Below are positions 7,452 through 16,013 of a stretch of 64,000 nucleotides of DNA, one piece after another. The stretch comes from Roseomonas aerilata DSM 19363 (GTDB lineage: Bacteria > Pseudomonadota > Alphaproteobacteria > Acetobacterales > Acetobacteraceae): positions 62,001 to 126,000 of the forward strand of contig NZ_JONP01000003.1 of assembly GCF_000711725.1 (NCBI RefSeq), written 5' to 3'. Below the pieces are notes generated by a model, which was given only the letters and a program-made list of their open reading frames with translations, was not told the origin of the DNA and ran no database searches. The first letter of the stretch is position 1, and the number at the start of each line of letters is the position of its first letter. Both the position numbers and the translations under genes were made by a program.

Positions 7452-9890
7452 ATGCAGCTTCCCGAACTCCCCGTCGCCGAGGCCCTTCCCGCGCTTCTCG
7501 AAACGCTCCGCGCCGGTTCCAACGCCGTCCTCGTCGCGCCCCCGGGCGCGGGCAAGACGACCATCGTTCCGCTCACCCTGCTCGACGAGCCCTGGGCTAC
7601 GGGCAAGATCCTCGTGCTGGAACCCCGCCGCGTCGCCGCCCGCGCGGCCGCGCGCCGCATGGCGGATCTGGCCGGGGAGGGCGGGCCGGGCGGCCTGGTC
7701 GGCCTCTCCACCCGCCTTGACCGCGCCGTTTCCGACCGCACGCGGATCGAGGTGGTGACCGAGGGCCTGCTGGTCCGCCGCCTGCAATCCGACCCGGACC
7801 TCGAGGGCGTCTCGGCCGTGCTCTTCGACGAGGCGCATGAGCGGCACATCGACACCGATCTCGGCCTCGCCCTCTGCCTCGACATGCAGCGCGCGCTACG
7901 GCCGGACCTGCGGCTGGTGGCCATGTCCGCGACGCTGGACGCCGCAGGCTTCGGCGGGCTGCTGGACGCCCCGCTGATCGAGAGCGCCGGCCGCGCCTTC
8001 CCCGTGGCCGTCCACCACCGCCCGCGCGACATCAAGGAACCGCGCGACCTGCCGGAGGCGATGGCGGGCGCCATCCGCGAGGCCCTGCGCGCGCATCCCG
8101 GCGATGTCCTCGCCTTCCTGCCCGGCTGGGGCGAGATCCGGCGCACAGCCGAGCGCCTTTCCGGCATCGAGGCCGAGGTGCTGCCGCTGCACGGCGAGAT
8201 GCCGCCCGCCGAGCAGGACCGGGCGCTGAACCCCTCCACCCGGCGCAAGGTGGTGCTCGCCACCTCCATAGCCGAGACCTCGCTGACGGTGCCGGGCGTG
8301 CGGATCGTCGTGGATGGCGGCTTCCGCCGCGCCCCGCGCCTCGACGCGGCCACCGGCCTGACCCGGCTCGTCACCGTCCGCATCTCCCGGGCCGCCGCCG
8401 AGCAGCGAGCGGGGCGCGCGGGGCGCACGGAGCCCGGCGTCGCCATCCGTCTCTGGACCGAAGCGCTGCACCGCGGCCTGTCTCTCGCCGACCGGCCGGA
8501 GATGCTGGAAGCGGAACTGTCCGGCCTCGCGCTCGACTGCGCGGCCTGGGGCGCCGATCCCCGCGCGCTGCCCTTCCTCGACCCGCCGCCCGAGGGCGCC
8601 CTGGCCGCCGCGCGCGCCCTGCTGCACGACCTGGACGCGCTGGACGGCGAGGGGCGGATCACCGCGACCGGGCGGCGCATGGCCCGGCTCGGCGCCCATC
8701 CGCGCCTCGCCCGCGTGATGGTCGAGACGCGCACGCCGGGGGAAGGGGCGCTGGCCGCCGACCTCGCCGCCCTGCTGGAGGAGCGCGACCCGATCCGTAA
8801 CCGCGAGGCGCCGACCGATCTTCACCTCCGCCTCGACCTGCTGCGCGGGGGCGACCACCCGGAGGCGGACCGCGCGACCGTCGCCCGCATCCGCCGCACG
8901 GCGGGGCTTCACCGCCGCCGCCTGTCGGTGCCCGAGCGGACGGATCCCGATGGCGACCCGGCCGCGCTGCTCGCCGCCGGCTTCCCCGACCGCATTGCCG
9001 CCCGGCGCGGCACGATGGAGGGCGCCTATCGCCTCGCCTCCGGCCAGGGCGCGCGGCTGGCGGCGACCGACCCGCTCCGCAAATCCGCGCTGCTGGCTGT
9101 GGCGGCGCTGGAGCTGCAAGGGACGGAATCCCGCATCCGCATGGCGGCGCCGCTCGACCGCGCGGTGCTGGAGGCCCGCTTCCCCGAGCGCTTCGTGCGG
9201 GAGGAGGTGACCGAGTTCGACGCCCGCGCCGGAGCGGTCGTTGCCCGCCGGCGGCTGCGCTTCGGCCCGCTGGTGCTGGAGGAATCGACGCTTCCCCACG
9301 CCGATCCGGCACAGGTAGCAGAGGCCCTGGCGCACGCCGCCGCCGGCCGCGCCTTCCGCGACCTCGATTGGACGAAAGCGGCCGTGGGGCTTCGCGCCCG
9401 CCTCCGCTGGGCTTACGTGACAGAGGGCGCGCCCTGGCCGGATGTGTCGGACGCGACCCTCGCCTCGACCGTCGCCGAATGGCTGGCCCCCTACCTGCAC
9501 GGGAAGTCGCGCCTCGCGGAGCTGCGCGGGATCGATACCATGGCAGTGCTGCAATCCCTCGTTCCCTGGGAGTTGCGGCGGCGCCTCGATGCCGAGTTGC
9601 CCGCGCGGGTGGACCTGCCGGAGGGCCGCAGCGCTGCCATCGACTACGACCGCGAGGTGCCGGCCATCGAGGCCCGCGCCCAGCACCTCTTCGGCCTGGC
9701 CGACCCGCCGCGGCTGATGGGCGGGCGCATCCCGCTGCAGATCTCGCTCCTCTCCCCCGCCGGGCGGCCGATCGCCGTCACCTCGGACCTGCCGGGCTTC
9801 TGGCGCGGCGGCTGGGCGGAGGTGCGGCGGGAGATGCGCGGGCGATACCCGCGCCACGCTTGGCCGGAGGACCCCTCCGCCGGGGGCTGA
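7452..9890 (+). CDS. hrpB: ATP-dependent helicase HrpB
   Basis: An 812-residue DEAH-box helicase of full family length. Motif I APPGAGKTT lies near residues 29–37, motif II DEAH at 126–129 and motif III MSAT near 156. Motif VI QRAGRAGR is near residue 320. The HA2 region and the long HrpB-specific C-terminal region follow. HrpB is a cytoplasmic RNA helicase related to HrpA; its cellular role in alphaproteobacteria is poorly defined. The ATG at 7452 begins directly with the family N-terminus. A TTGACA hexamer lies at 7415–7420, but a matching -10 is weak. The gene stands alone between the divergent CMD operon and the downstream protease. Confidence 0.93.
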   Translation: MQLPELPVAEALPALLETLRAGSNAVLVAPPGAGKTTIVPLTLLDEPWATGKILVLEPRRVAARAAARRMADLAGEGGPGGLVGLSTRLDRAVSDRTRIEVVTEGLLVRRLQSDPDLEGVSAVLFDEAHERHIDTDLGLALCLDMQRALRPDLRLVAMSATLDAAGFGGLLDAPLIESAGRAFPVAVHHRPRDIKEPRDLPEAMAGAIREALRAHPGDVLAFLPGWGEIRRTAERLSGIEAEVLPLHGEMPPAEQDRALNPSTRRKVVLATSIAETSLTVPGVRIVVDGGFRRAPRLDAATGLTRLVTVRISRAAAEQRAGRAGRTEPGVAIRLWTEALHRGLSLADRPEMLEAELSGLALDCAAWGADPRALPFLDPPPEGALAAARALLHDLDALDGEGRITATGRRMARLGAHPRLARVMVETRTPGEGALAADLAALLEERDPIRNREAPTDLHLRLDLLRGGDHPEADRATVARIRRTAGLHRRRLSVPERTDPDGDPAALLAAGFPDRIAARRGTMEGAYRLASGQGARLAATDPLRKSALLAVAALELQGTESRIRMAAPLDRAVLEARFPERFVREEVTEFDARAGAVVARRRLRFGPLVLEESTLPHADPAQVAEALAHAAAGRAFRDLDWTKAAVGLRARLRWAYVTEGAPWPDVSDATLASTVAEWLAPYLHGKSRLAELRGIDTMAVLQSLVPWELRRRLDAELPARVDLPEGRSAAIDYDREVPAIEARAQHLFGLADPPRLMGGRIPLQISLLSPAGRPIAVTSDLPGFWRGGWAEVRREMRGRYPRHAWPEDPSAGG

Positions 9891-9972
9891 TCCCCGGACC
9901 TTGAACACCTCCTCGACGCTACCCCTCTATGGGGTGACATTCTCGCGACTTGCCGGAGAGCCAGTAGCCCGC

Positions 9973-11103
9973 ATGCCCGATACCGCCTTCCAGCCCCCCG
10001 CGCCGCCGGCGACCTCCCCGGGCCGCCGCGCCGCCCTGCTGGCCCTTGCCGCCGTCGCGATCGCCCCCGGCTGCACGCCGCTCGACGCCCGCGCGCAATC
10101 CGCCTCCCCCCGCATGACGGTGCTGCCGGACTTCGCGGACCTCGCCCAGGCGGTGCTGCCGGCCGTGGTGAACATCGCGGTGACGGGCGAGCAGACGGCG
10201 CAGGTTCCGCCGGAGCTGCGCGGCACGCCCTTCGAGCGCTACTTCCGCGAGCGCCGCAACCGCCAGCAGGTGCAGGGCGCAGGATCGGGCTTCATCATCG
10301 ACCCCAGCGGCTTCGTGGTGACCAACAACCACGTCGTCGGCTCCGCCGCCCGCGTCGTCGTATCCCTCCAGGATGGCACGGAGCACCCGGCGCGCGTGGT
10401 GGGCACCGACGAGCTGACGGACCTCGCCCTGTTGCGGATCGAGTCGCGCGTGCCGCTGACCGCCGTGCCCTGGGGCAGCAGCCCCGTGCGCGTGGGGCAG
10501 TGGGTGATGGCGGCGGGCAATCCCTTCGGCCTCGGCGGCACGGTCACCACCGGCATCGTCTCCGCCCGCGGGCGCGAGATCGGGGCGGGGCCCTTCGACG
10601 ACTTCATTCAGACCGACGCCGCCATCAACCCCGGTAATTCCGGCGGGCCGCTGTTCAACACGGCCGGCGAGGTGATCGGCATCAACACCGCCATCTACTC
10701 CCCCTCCGGCGCCTCCGCCGGCATCGGCTTCGCCACACCCTCCGACCTCGCGCGCGGCGTCATCGATCAGCTTCGGCGCGATGGCCGGGTAGAGCGCGGC
10801 TGGCTCGGCGTCGCCGTGCAGGACGTGAACCCGGACGCCCCGCGCGGCCGGCGCGGCGTGCAGATCCAGGGGGTCGAGCGCAACTCCCCCGCCGCGCGGG
10901 CGGGGCTGCGGCAGGGCGACCTCGTCACCGCCCTGAACGGCGACCGCATCGAGAGTTCCCGCGCGCTGATCCGCAGCATCGCGGGCGTCACGCCCGGGCA
11001 GAGCGTGCGGCTGACCCTGACGCGGGACGGGCGCGGGCAGGACGTGAACGTGCAGGTGGGGCGGCGCCCGCCGGGGACGGCGGCGGCGGTGCAGCCGCAG
11101 TAG
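9973..11103 (+). CDS. DegP/HtrA-type periplasmic serine protease
   Basis: A 376-residue trypsin-like protease that should degrade or refold damaged envelope proteins. An N-terminal signal/anchor (residues about 17–42) contains a possible lipobox-like APGC, then AQS cleavage. The catalytic triad is His120 (TNNHVV), Asp150 (LTDLALL) and Ser223 (GNSGGPL). One PDZ domain covers about residues 270–360 (GWLGVAVQ … NSPAARAGL), so it resembles DegS/one-PDZ DegQ proteins more than two-PDZ DegP. The ATG at 9973 is preferred to a TTG at 9901. An OmpR/kinase pair lies downstream but is separated from it by a low-GC insert. Confidence 0.92.
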   Translation: MPDTAFQPPAPPATSPGRRAALLALAAVAIAPGCTPLDARAQSASPRMTVLPDFADLAQAVLPAVVNIAVTGEQTAQVPPELRGTPFERYFRERRNRQQVQGAGSGFIIDPSGFVVTNNHVVGSAARVVVSLQDGTEHPARVVGTDELTDLALLRIESRVPLTAVPWGSSPVRVGQWVMAAGNPFGLGGTVTTGIVSARGREIGAGPFDDFIQTDAAINPGNSGGPLFNTAGEVIGINTAIYSPSGASAGIGFATPSDLARGVIDQLRRDGRVERGWLGVAVQDVNPDAPRGRRGVQIQGVERNSPAARAGLRQGDLVTALNGDRIESSRALIRSIAGVTPGQSVRLTLTRDGRGQDVNVQVGRRPPGTAAAVQPQ

Positions 11104-11224
11104 GGGGGGCGTAGGCCAAGCACTATTAGGGCGCCAGATCTACTTGGTCACGATGACGGTGCAGAACGGCTTTGAGCGTTCTGCCCTCTGCACAGGAAGT
11201 GTGGGGGCGTACTCTTGAAGGTGA

Positions 11225-11872
11225 TTACTCTTGAGGATCTTTAGCAGGATCAAGATAATGGTTTTCTATTCGTGCTGCTAGATCCAGCGTGAAATATGCG
11301 AGTTCGCTGAAACGCTTAGTGCAATGTTGAATTTCTGCTGCACGATAATAGTAGGTGGATAAGGCGCTATCAGGAAGTTCCAGCTTCTTGGTAGTTTGCG
11401 GAGATGCGCAGAGATAAAGGCCTCCTGATGCTGTAGTCCCGTCAGACCTAGTTATGCGCATCTCCCACACCATTCCATGTGCAATGTTGTTGCGGTAGGC
11501 TGCGGCCGCAGTGTGGGCCTTCAGGAGCTTCTTCAATCTTGTCTTGTCTTCCTCCTGCATCGCAGCATCATCTGAGTTTGGGCTCGAGCGGCGCCTGAAA
11601 AATTCTGTGGCAGCTGCGGTGATTGCGTCGCCTTTTCCAAGTGCTCCAAAAATCGTACCATAAGCGCGTTGAGCAGCTCGCGACTCAGCTTCGCAGAAGG
11701 TGCGGAACAAAATCGCCATCTGCAATTCAAACCGCTCCCATTCGTTGACTGCCTGTCCGACGGCAAGGAAAATGGTGGCATGCCTTTCCTCGCCAAGGTA
11801 GGTCGGAGATGGTTTGGTGCTCGGCGGAGGATGCCAAATGGGGAATTTGGAAAGACCTTCGAGGAAATCCAT
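11225..11872 (-). CDS. HEPN-like protein of unknown function in low-GC DNA
   Basis: A 215-residue soluble protein that I do not recognise as a named family. It is predicted mostly helical. Residues 127–132 read RNNIAH, followed by G, which matches the R-x4-6-H motif of HEPN RNases and related C-terminal helices. Base composition differs from the neighbours: one 60-base line (11341–11400) has only 28 G/C, against a clearly higher share around it. It is oriented against the flanking protease and response-regulator genes. Inverted repeats lie just upstream. A toxin or defence role is possible by analogy with HEPN proteins. No obvious antitoxin partner gene (for example MNT-type) is next to it. 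Confidence 0.65.
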   Translation of the reverse strand: MDFLEGLSKFPIWHPPPSTKPSPTYLGEERHATIFLAVGQAVNEWERFELQMAILFRTFCEAESRAAQRAYGTIFGALGKGDAITAAATEFFRRRSSPNSDDAAMQEEDKTRLKKLLKAHTAAAAYRNNIAHGMVWEMRITRSDGTTASGGLYLCASPQTTKKLELPDSALSTYYYRAAEIQHCTKRFSELAYFTLDLAARIENHYLDPAKDPQE

Positions 11873-11902
11873 GACTAAGACCTGGCCCTAACGTCTTAAA
11901 CT

Positions 11903-11945
11903 TGTCGATCCTGATAAAATGCCACTGCCAGCATGAGGATCGACA
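11903..11945. repeat. Inverted repeat, 10-bp arms
   Basis: TGTCGATCCT (11903–11912) and its exact reverse complement AGGATCGACA (11936–11945) are separated by 23 bases. The repeat lies about 30 bp upstream of the HEPN-like start codon, in the same low-GC insert. It could be an operator, a boundary mark of the insert, or a hairpin. Confidence 0.6.
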
Positions 11946-11952
11946 GGTTTCT

Positions 11953-11972
11953 GTTATCGCTGAGAGGATAAC
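11953..11972. repeat. Inverted repeat GTTATC-N8-GATAAC
   Basis: A second short palindrome, seven bases beyond the first one, with six-base perfect arms and an eight-base centre. It resembles a dimeric-regulator operator in size and position, but no regulator can be assigned. Confidence 0.4.
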
Positions 11973-12111
11973 CTGCTGCTCCAGCAATCAGGAATCCTGC
12001 TCTCCGCCGTTTAGATGTGCCATCCGGGTGGATGAACTCTTGTCCTGCTCCCATCTGGCCCTCTACCGCTCGGCCCGGCATTCTCCCTGGGACAGAACAC
12101 TAAGGACCACC

Positions 12112-12798
12112 ATGCGTATCCTCCTCGTTGAGGACGACCCCGAGGTCGCCCGCTTTGTCCGCCGTGGCCTGACCGAGGCCGGCCACGCCGTCGAGCACCG
12201 CGACAACGGCCGCGACGGCCTTTTTGCCGCCGCCGGCGAGCCCTTCGACCTGCTCGTCATCGATCGCATGCTGCCGGGCGGCGTGGACGGGCTGCGCTTG
12301 GTCGAGACGCTCCGTGGGCAGGAGAACCGCACGCCCGTGCTGTTCCTCACTGCCCTCTCCTCCGTCGATGAGAGGGTGCGCGGGCTGAAGGCGGGGGGCG
12401 ACGATTACCTCACCAAGCCCTTCGCTTTCGCCGAACTCCTCGCGCGTGTGGATGCGCTCGGCCGCCGCCCCGCCGCCGAGGTGCCTGCCACGCGGCTGCG
12501 CGTCGCGGACCTGGAGCTGGACCTCCTCTCCCGCTCCGTCACGCGCGGGGGCAAGCGGATCGACGTGCAGCCGCGCGAGTTCCGGCTGCTCGAGCACCTG
12601 ATGCGCCATGCCGGCCAGGTGGTGACGCGCACGATGCTGCTTGAGAAGGTGTGGGACTACCACTTCGACCCGCAGACGAATGTCATCGACGTGCACGTCT
12701 CCCGCCTACGGCAGAAGCTCGACCGCGGCTTCGAGAAGCCGCTGATCCACACCATCCGCAACGCCGGCTACATGATCCGCGCCGAGGACGCGGCGTGA
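12112..12798 (+). CDS. OmpR-family response regulator
   Basis: A 228-residue two-component regulator. The receiver domain starts at MRILLVEDDP and has acidic residues Asp8/Asp9, phospho-acceptor Asp51 (LLVIDRMLP) and the conserved Lys in KPF near residue 101. A winged-helix OmpR/PhoB DNA-binding domain covers about residues 130–225 (VQPREFRLLEHLMRHAG … VDVHVSRLRQKLD). The ATG at 12112 is chosen because the receiver begins there; the upstream open frame is not conserved-looking. It precedes its cognate kinase by 28 bp. The likely original neighbour was the DegP-like protease, which suggests control of envelope stress, but this is inference. Confidence 0.94.
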   Translation: MRILLVEDDPEVARFVRRGLTEAGHAVEHRDNGRDGLFAAAGEPFDLLVIDRMLPGGVDGLRLVETLRGQENRTPVLFLTALSSVDERVRGLKAGGDDYLTKPFAFAELLARVDALGRRPAAEVPATRLRVADLELDLLSRSVTRGGKRIDVQPREFRLLEHLMRHAGQVVTRTMLLEKVWDYHFDPQTNVIDVHVSRLRQKLDRGFEKPLIHTIRNAGYMIRAEDAA

Positions 12799-12826
12799 AG
12801 GCCGGCGCCTGAGGCGAGGCGGCTTC

Positions 12827-14260
12827 GTGGTCGCGGCGGAAATCCGGCGCGCGCCGGCGCCGCGCCTGATCGACAGCGCGGGCTTTCGCTTCGCTGTCTT
12901 CTTCGCCGTCATGTTCCTCCTCGGCGGCGTCGCCTTCGCGGGCATCGTCTGGTGGAACACGGCGGGCGGGCTGGACCGGCAGACGGACGCCGCCATCCGC
13001 GCCGATGTCGCCGCCCTCATGCAGCGCTACCGCGACGCGGGGCGGGCGGGGGTGGAACAGGCCATCATCTTCCGCCTGCAGCGCGACGGGGATTCCCAGG
13101 ACCTCTACCGCCTGACCGATGCCGCCGGCCGCCAGATCGCCGGCAACCTCGCGGACACGCCGGACGAGTTGGACGGCCCGGCGCCCGAGGCCGAGGCGCT
13201 GCGCTGGCTGCGCGCCCCCCTCGTGCGGGAGGGCGCGCTGACGGAGGCGCGTCTCTACCGCGCCGACCTCGCGAATGGGGACCGCCTGATCGTCGGGCGC
13301 GACGTGGAGGAACGGCTGCGGCTGCGCGAGCTGCTCGGGCGCGGCCTCGGCTGGGCGGCCAGCGCCTCCTGCCTCATCGCCCTCATCGGCGCGCTGCTGC
13401 TGCGCCGCGCCCTCCAGTCCCGCCTGCGCCCGGCCGCCGAGACGGTGCAGGCTATCGCCCAGGGCGACCTCAGCCAGCGCGTGCCCCTCTCCGGGAAGGA
13501 GGACGAGTTCGACCGGCTGGGCCGCACGCTGAACGCCATGCTGGACCGCATCGGCACCCTCATGGCGGGTATCCGGGGCGTGTCCGACGCGATCGCGCAC
13601 GACCTCCGCACCCCCGTCGCCCGCGCCCGCGGCCGGCTGGAGGAGGCGCTGGACGGCGATGCCGAGACCATGCGCCGCGCGATCGAGACGGGCTTGGCTG
13701 ACCTCGACGGCATGACGCGCATCTTCCAGGCCGTGCTGCGCATCACCGAGGCCGAGGCGGGCGCCCGCCGCGCCGCCTTCGCCTCTCTCGACCTCGCGCC
13801 GCTGCTGGCCGATGCCGCCGAGCTCTACGACGCCATTGCGGAGGCGCGGGGCGTGGCGCTTCGGGTGGATCTGCCGGAATCCCTGCCGCTGACCGGCGAC
13901 CGCGACCTCCTGCTCCAGGCCGTCGCGAATCTGTTGGACAACGCGGTGAAGTTCTCCCCCGCCGGGGGGATCATCCGCCTCTCGGCCGGGCTCTCGGCGG
14001 GGGCGCTGCGCATCACTGTGGCGGACGAGGGGCCGGGCCTCTCCCCGGCGGACCGCGCCCGCGCGGGCGAGCGCTTCTTCCGCGCGGACAGCGCGCGCGC
14101 CACCCCCGGCTACGGCCTCGGCCTCTCGCTTGTGCGCGCCGTGGCCGGGCTGCACGGGGGGGAACTCGTGCTGGCGGATACACGGCCCGGCGCCTCCCCG
14201 CCGGGGCTCTCCGCGACCCTCATCCTGCCGCCCCATCTTTCGCCGGCGGCCGAGGGCTGA
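12827..14260 (+). CDS. Membrane sensor histidine kinase
   Basis: A 477-residue EnvZ/QseC-like sensor kinase starting at a GTG. A transmembrane helix covers about residues 20–43, a periplasmic sensor region about 45–172, and a second helix about 173–194. HAMP follows (AETVQAIAQGDLSQRV), then the H box with His258 in AIAHDLRTP. An N box (LLDNAVKFSP) and G boxes (DEGPGLS, GYGLGLSLV) complete the ATPase domain. It should autophosphorylate and transfer to the adjacent OmpR-type regulator. The signal is unknown. The stop codon is followed at once by copy B of the multi-hairpin repeat. Confidence 0.93.
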   Translation: MVAAEIRRAPAPRLIDSAGFRFAVFFAVMFLLGGVAFAGIVWWNTAGGLDRQTDAAIRADVAALMQRYRDAGRAGVEQAIIFRLQRDGDSQDLYRLTDAAGRQIAGNLADTPDELDGPAPEAEALRWLRAPLVREGALTEARLYRADLANGDRLIVGRDVEERLRLRELLGRGLGWAASASCLIALIGALLLRRALQSRLRPAAETVQAIAQGDLSQRVPLSGKEDEFDRLGRTLNAMLDRIGTLMAGIRGVSDAIAHDLRTPVARARGRLEEALDGDAETMRRAIETGLADLDGMTRIFQAVLRITEAEAGARRAAFASLDLAPLLADAAELYDAIAEARGVALRVDLPESLPLTGDRDLLLQAVANLLDNAVKFSPAGGIIRLSAGLSAGALRITVADEGPGLSPADRARAGERFFRADSARATPGYGLGLSLVRAVAGLHGGELVLADTRPGASPPGLSATLILPPHLSPAAEG

Positions 14261-14264
14261 TCCG

Positions 14265-14508
14265 GTGGCTCTGGAGAGGGCTCCTCCCTCTCCAGACCTC
14301 CCGGGCGAACGCGCAGCGTTCGTCCCGCGCCCGCCAAGGGCCTGAGGCCCTTGGAGCCTCATCTGCGGCTCGCGGAACCATCCCGAGCGTGCCGTCGCCT
14401 CGGGTCCACGACCCGAGGCGCACCGGCCCCACAACCGGTCAAACCGATAGAAAAAGATGAGAGGGGGTCCGGGGGGAGAGAATTCTTTCTCTCCCCCCGG
14501 AGTCACTC
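14265..14508 (-). repeat. Multi-hairpin intergenic repeat, copy B
   Basis: The region between the kinase stop and the convergent hemN stop is packed with inverted repeats. An 11-bp stem lies at 14270–14296, a 7-bp stem (CGAACGC) at 14306–14322 and a 9-bp stem (CCAAGGGCC) at 14334–14354. A 10-bp stem (CGCCTCGGGT) lies at 14396–14420, and a 15-bp stem with loop TTCT at 14468–14501. Its reverse complement aligns block by block with 4708–4905. Orientation relative to the preceding gene is the same in both copies. It may act as terminator, mRNA 3' stabiliser, or both. Confidence 0.8.
14468..14501 (+). terminator. Strong 15-bp hairpin between convergent genes
   Basis: Perfect 15-base arms (from 14468 and 14487) enclose a TTCT loop. 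It lies between the plus-strand kinase and the minus-strand hemN. There is no T-run on either side, so intrinsic termination is uncertain. The left arm is purine-rich and the right arm pyrimidine-rich, giving a very GC-stable stem. Confidence 0.55.
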
Positions 14509-14519
14509 GCCCTGCCCGA

Positions 14520-15887
14520 TCAAACCGCCGCCGAATGCCGTTGCGCCGACGGCGCGAGATAGGCGTCGAAGCAGGCTGCCACCTGGCGCACGAAGCGGCG
14601 CCCCTGGGGTGTCACCACCACGCGGCCCGGCGTGAGTTCGACCAGCCCCTGGTCCCGAAGCGGGGCCATGGCGGCGAGGGCGGACGCGATAGCAGGCTGC
14701 ATGGATGGCGCGGTGTTGCCGAGGTCGAGGGCGAAGTCGCACATCAGCCGTTCGATCAGGGCCCCCCGGGCAAGGTCCTCGGCACTGGTGGCGACGCCGC
14801 GCGCGACGGGCAGGTGGCCTTCCGCGACCGCGTCCGCGTGGGCGCGCTCGTCGAGGATGTTGCCGGCGAGGCCGCCCGGCAGCTGGCCGATTGCCGAGGG
14901 GCCCAGGCCCAGGCGCACGGGCGCGTCGTCGGTCGTGTAGCCCTGGAAGTTCCGCCGCAGCCGGCCTTCCGCCGCCGCGCGCGCGAGGGGGTCGCTGGGC
15001 CAGGCGAAGTGGTCGAGGCCGAGCGCGACGTAGCCGGCCGCCGACAGCACCCGCTCGGCGGCCTCGGCCTGTTCCAGCCGGGCCTCGGGGCCGGGCAGGG
15101 TGGAGGCGTCGATGGCCTTCTGGTTCGGCTTCATCCAGGCGACATGGGCGTAGCCGAAGACGGCGACGCGATCGACCTCGAGCCAGGCCGCGAAGCGCGC
15201 GCTGGCCTCCACATGCGCCACCGTCTGGCCGGGCAAGCCGTACATGAGGTCGAGGTTCACCCCGGCGATGCCCGCGCCCCGCAGCCGGTCCACGGCGACG
15301 GCGATCAGCTCGGAGGGCTGAGGGCGGCCGATCCGTGCCTGCACCTCGGGCGAGATGTCCTGCACCCCGAGGCTGGCGCGGGTGAAGCCGAGCTCGCCGA
15401 GGGTATCCACCATCCCTTCGTCCAGGATGCGCGGGTCCAGCTCGATGGCGAGTTCCGCCCCCGGCCGCTGGCCGAAGCGGGCAAGGAGGCCGTTCACCAG
15501 CGCGCGCATCCGCACCGGCCCGAGGATGGAGGGCGTGCCGCCGCCGAGGTGCAGGTGGGAGACGCCGCCGTGCTCGGGCAGGGCCGCCGCCAGCAGGTCC
15601 GCCTCCCCCTCCAGCGCGGCGGCGAAGGCGTCGATCCGCGCCTCCGAGCGCGTCGGCTTCGCGTGGCAGGCGCAGTACCAGCAGAGGTCGCGGCAGTAAG
15701 GGACGTGCAGGTAGAGCGAGAGCGGGTCGTTCGGGCGGATCCCGTCCCGCAGCCAGCCGCGATAGGTGGCCTCGTCCAGTTGACCGAACTGCGCGGCGGT
15801 GGGGTAGCTCGTGTAGCGCGGCACCTTCGCCTCGGCGAGGGCGAGGAGCGCCCTCGACGGGGCTGGGGAGGGGATGGTGGCGGTCAT
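14520..15887 (-). CDS. hemN: Oxygen-independent coproporphyrinogen III dehydrogenase HemN
   Basis: A 455-residue radical-SAM enzyme that oxidatively decarboxylates coproporphyrinogen III to protoporphyrinogen IX without oxygen. The 4Fe-4S motif C-x3-C-x2-C is Cys65, Cys69 and Cys72, with the following Cys74 that true HemN proteins carry (YCRDLCWYCAC). The N-terminal VPRYTSYPT segment and GGGTPSIL SAM motif also match HemN rather than HemW. The C-terminal HemN domain is complete. The ATG at 15887 is used. An Fnr/FixK-type box lies 36–49 bp upstream, consistent with induction at low oxygen. The gene converges with the sensor kinase across the hairpin repeat. Confidence 0.94.
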   Translation of the reverse strand: MTATIPSPAPSRALLALAEAKVPRYTSYPTAAQFGQLDEATYRGWLRDGIRPNDPLSLYLHVPYCRDLCWYCACHAKPTRSEARIDAFAAALEGEADLLAAALPEHGGVSHLHLGGGTPSILGPVRMRALVNGLLARFGQRPGAELAIELDPRILDEGMVDTLGELGFTRASLGVQDISPEVQARIGRPQPSELIAVAVDRLRGAGIAGVNLDLMYGLPGQTVAHVEASARFAAWLEVDRVAVFGYAHVAWMKPNQKAIDASTLPGPEARLEQAEAAERVLSAAGYVALGLDHFAWPSDPLARAAAEGRLRRNFQGYTTDDAPVRLGLGPSAIGQLPGGLAGNILDERAHADAVAEGHLPVARGVATSAEDLARGALIERLMCDFALDLGNTAPSMQPAIASALAAMAPLRDQGLVELTPGRVVVTPQGRRFVRQVAACFDAYLAPSAQRHSAAV

Positions 15888-15922
15888 GAGCCCTGGCCTA
15901 GGGCAGGGCGGCCGCCCGAGCC

Positions 15923-15936
15923 TTGATCTGGCGCAA
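15923..15936. promoter_or_regulatory. Fnr/FixK-type binding site upstream of hemN
   Basis: TTGATCTGGCGCAA matches the pattern TTGA-N6-(T/G)CAA of alphaproteobacterial Fnr/FixK sites. It lies between hemN and the divergent NmrA-like gene, with its centre 43 bp from the hemN start codon. hemN is a classic target of these regulators. Confidence 0.6.
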
Positions 15937-16013
15937 ATCGGGTTCCCGCCCGGACCGGGACTTGCCGCGAGACGTTGCGCGCCAAGATCGGGGCGGCATC
16001 CAGGAGCCACCTT

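Noticed and set aside
5963-8734. A very long open minus-strand frame (about 920 codons) spanning sigJ, the CMD gene and part of hrpB
   Set aside because: Only the part from 6856 down is a recognisable protein; the rest is the antisense of hrpB and another frame of the CMD gene, kept open by high GC.
9918-9934. ACCCC/GGGGT hairpin upstream of the DegP-like gene
   Set aside because: Five-base arms in GC-rich DNA are expected by chance and no regulatory link is visible.
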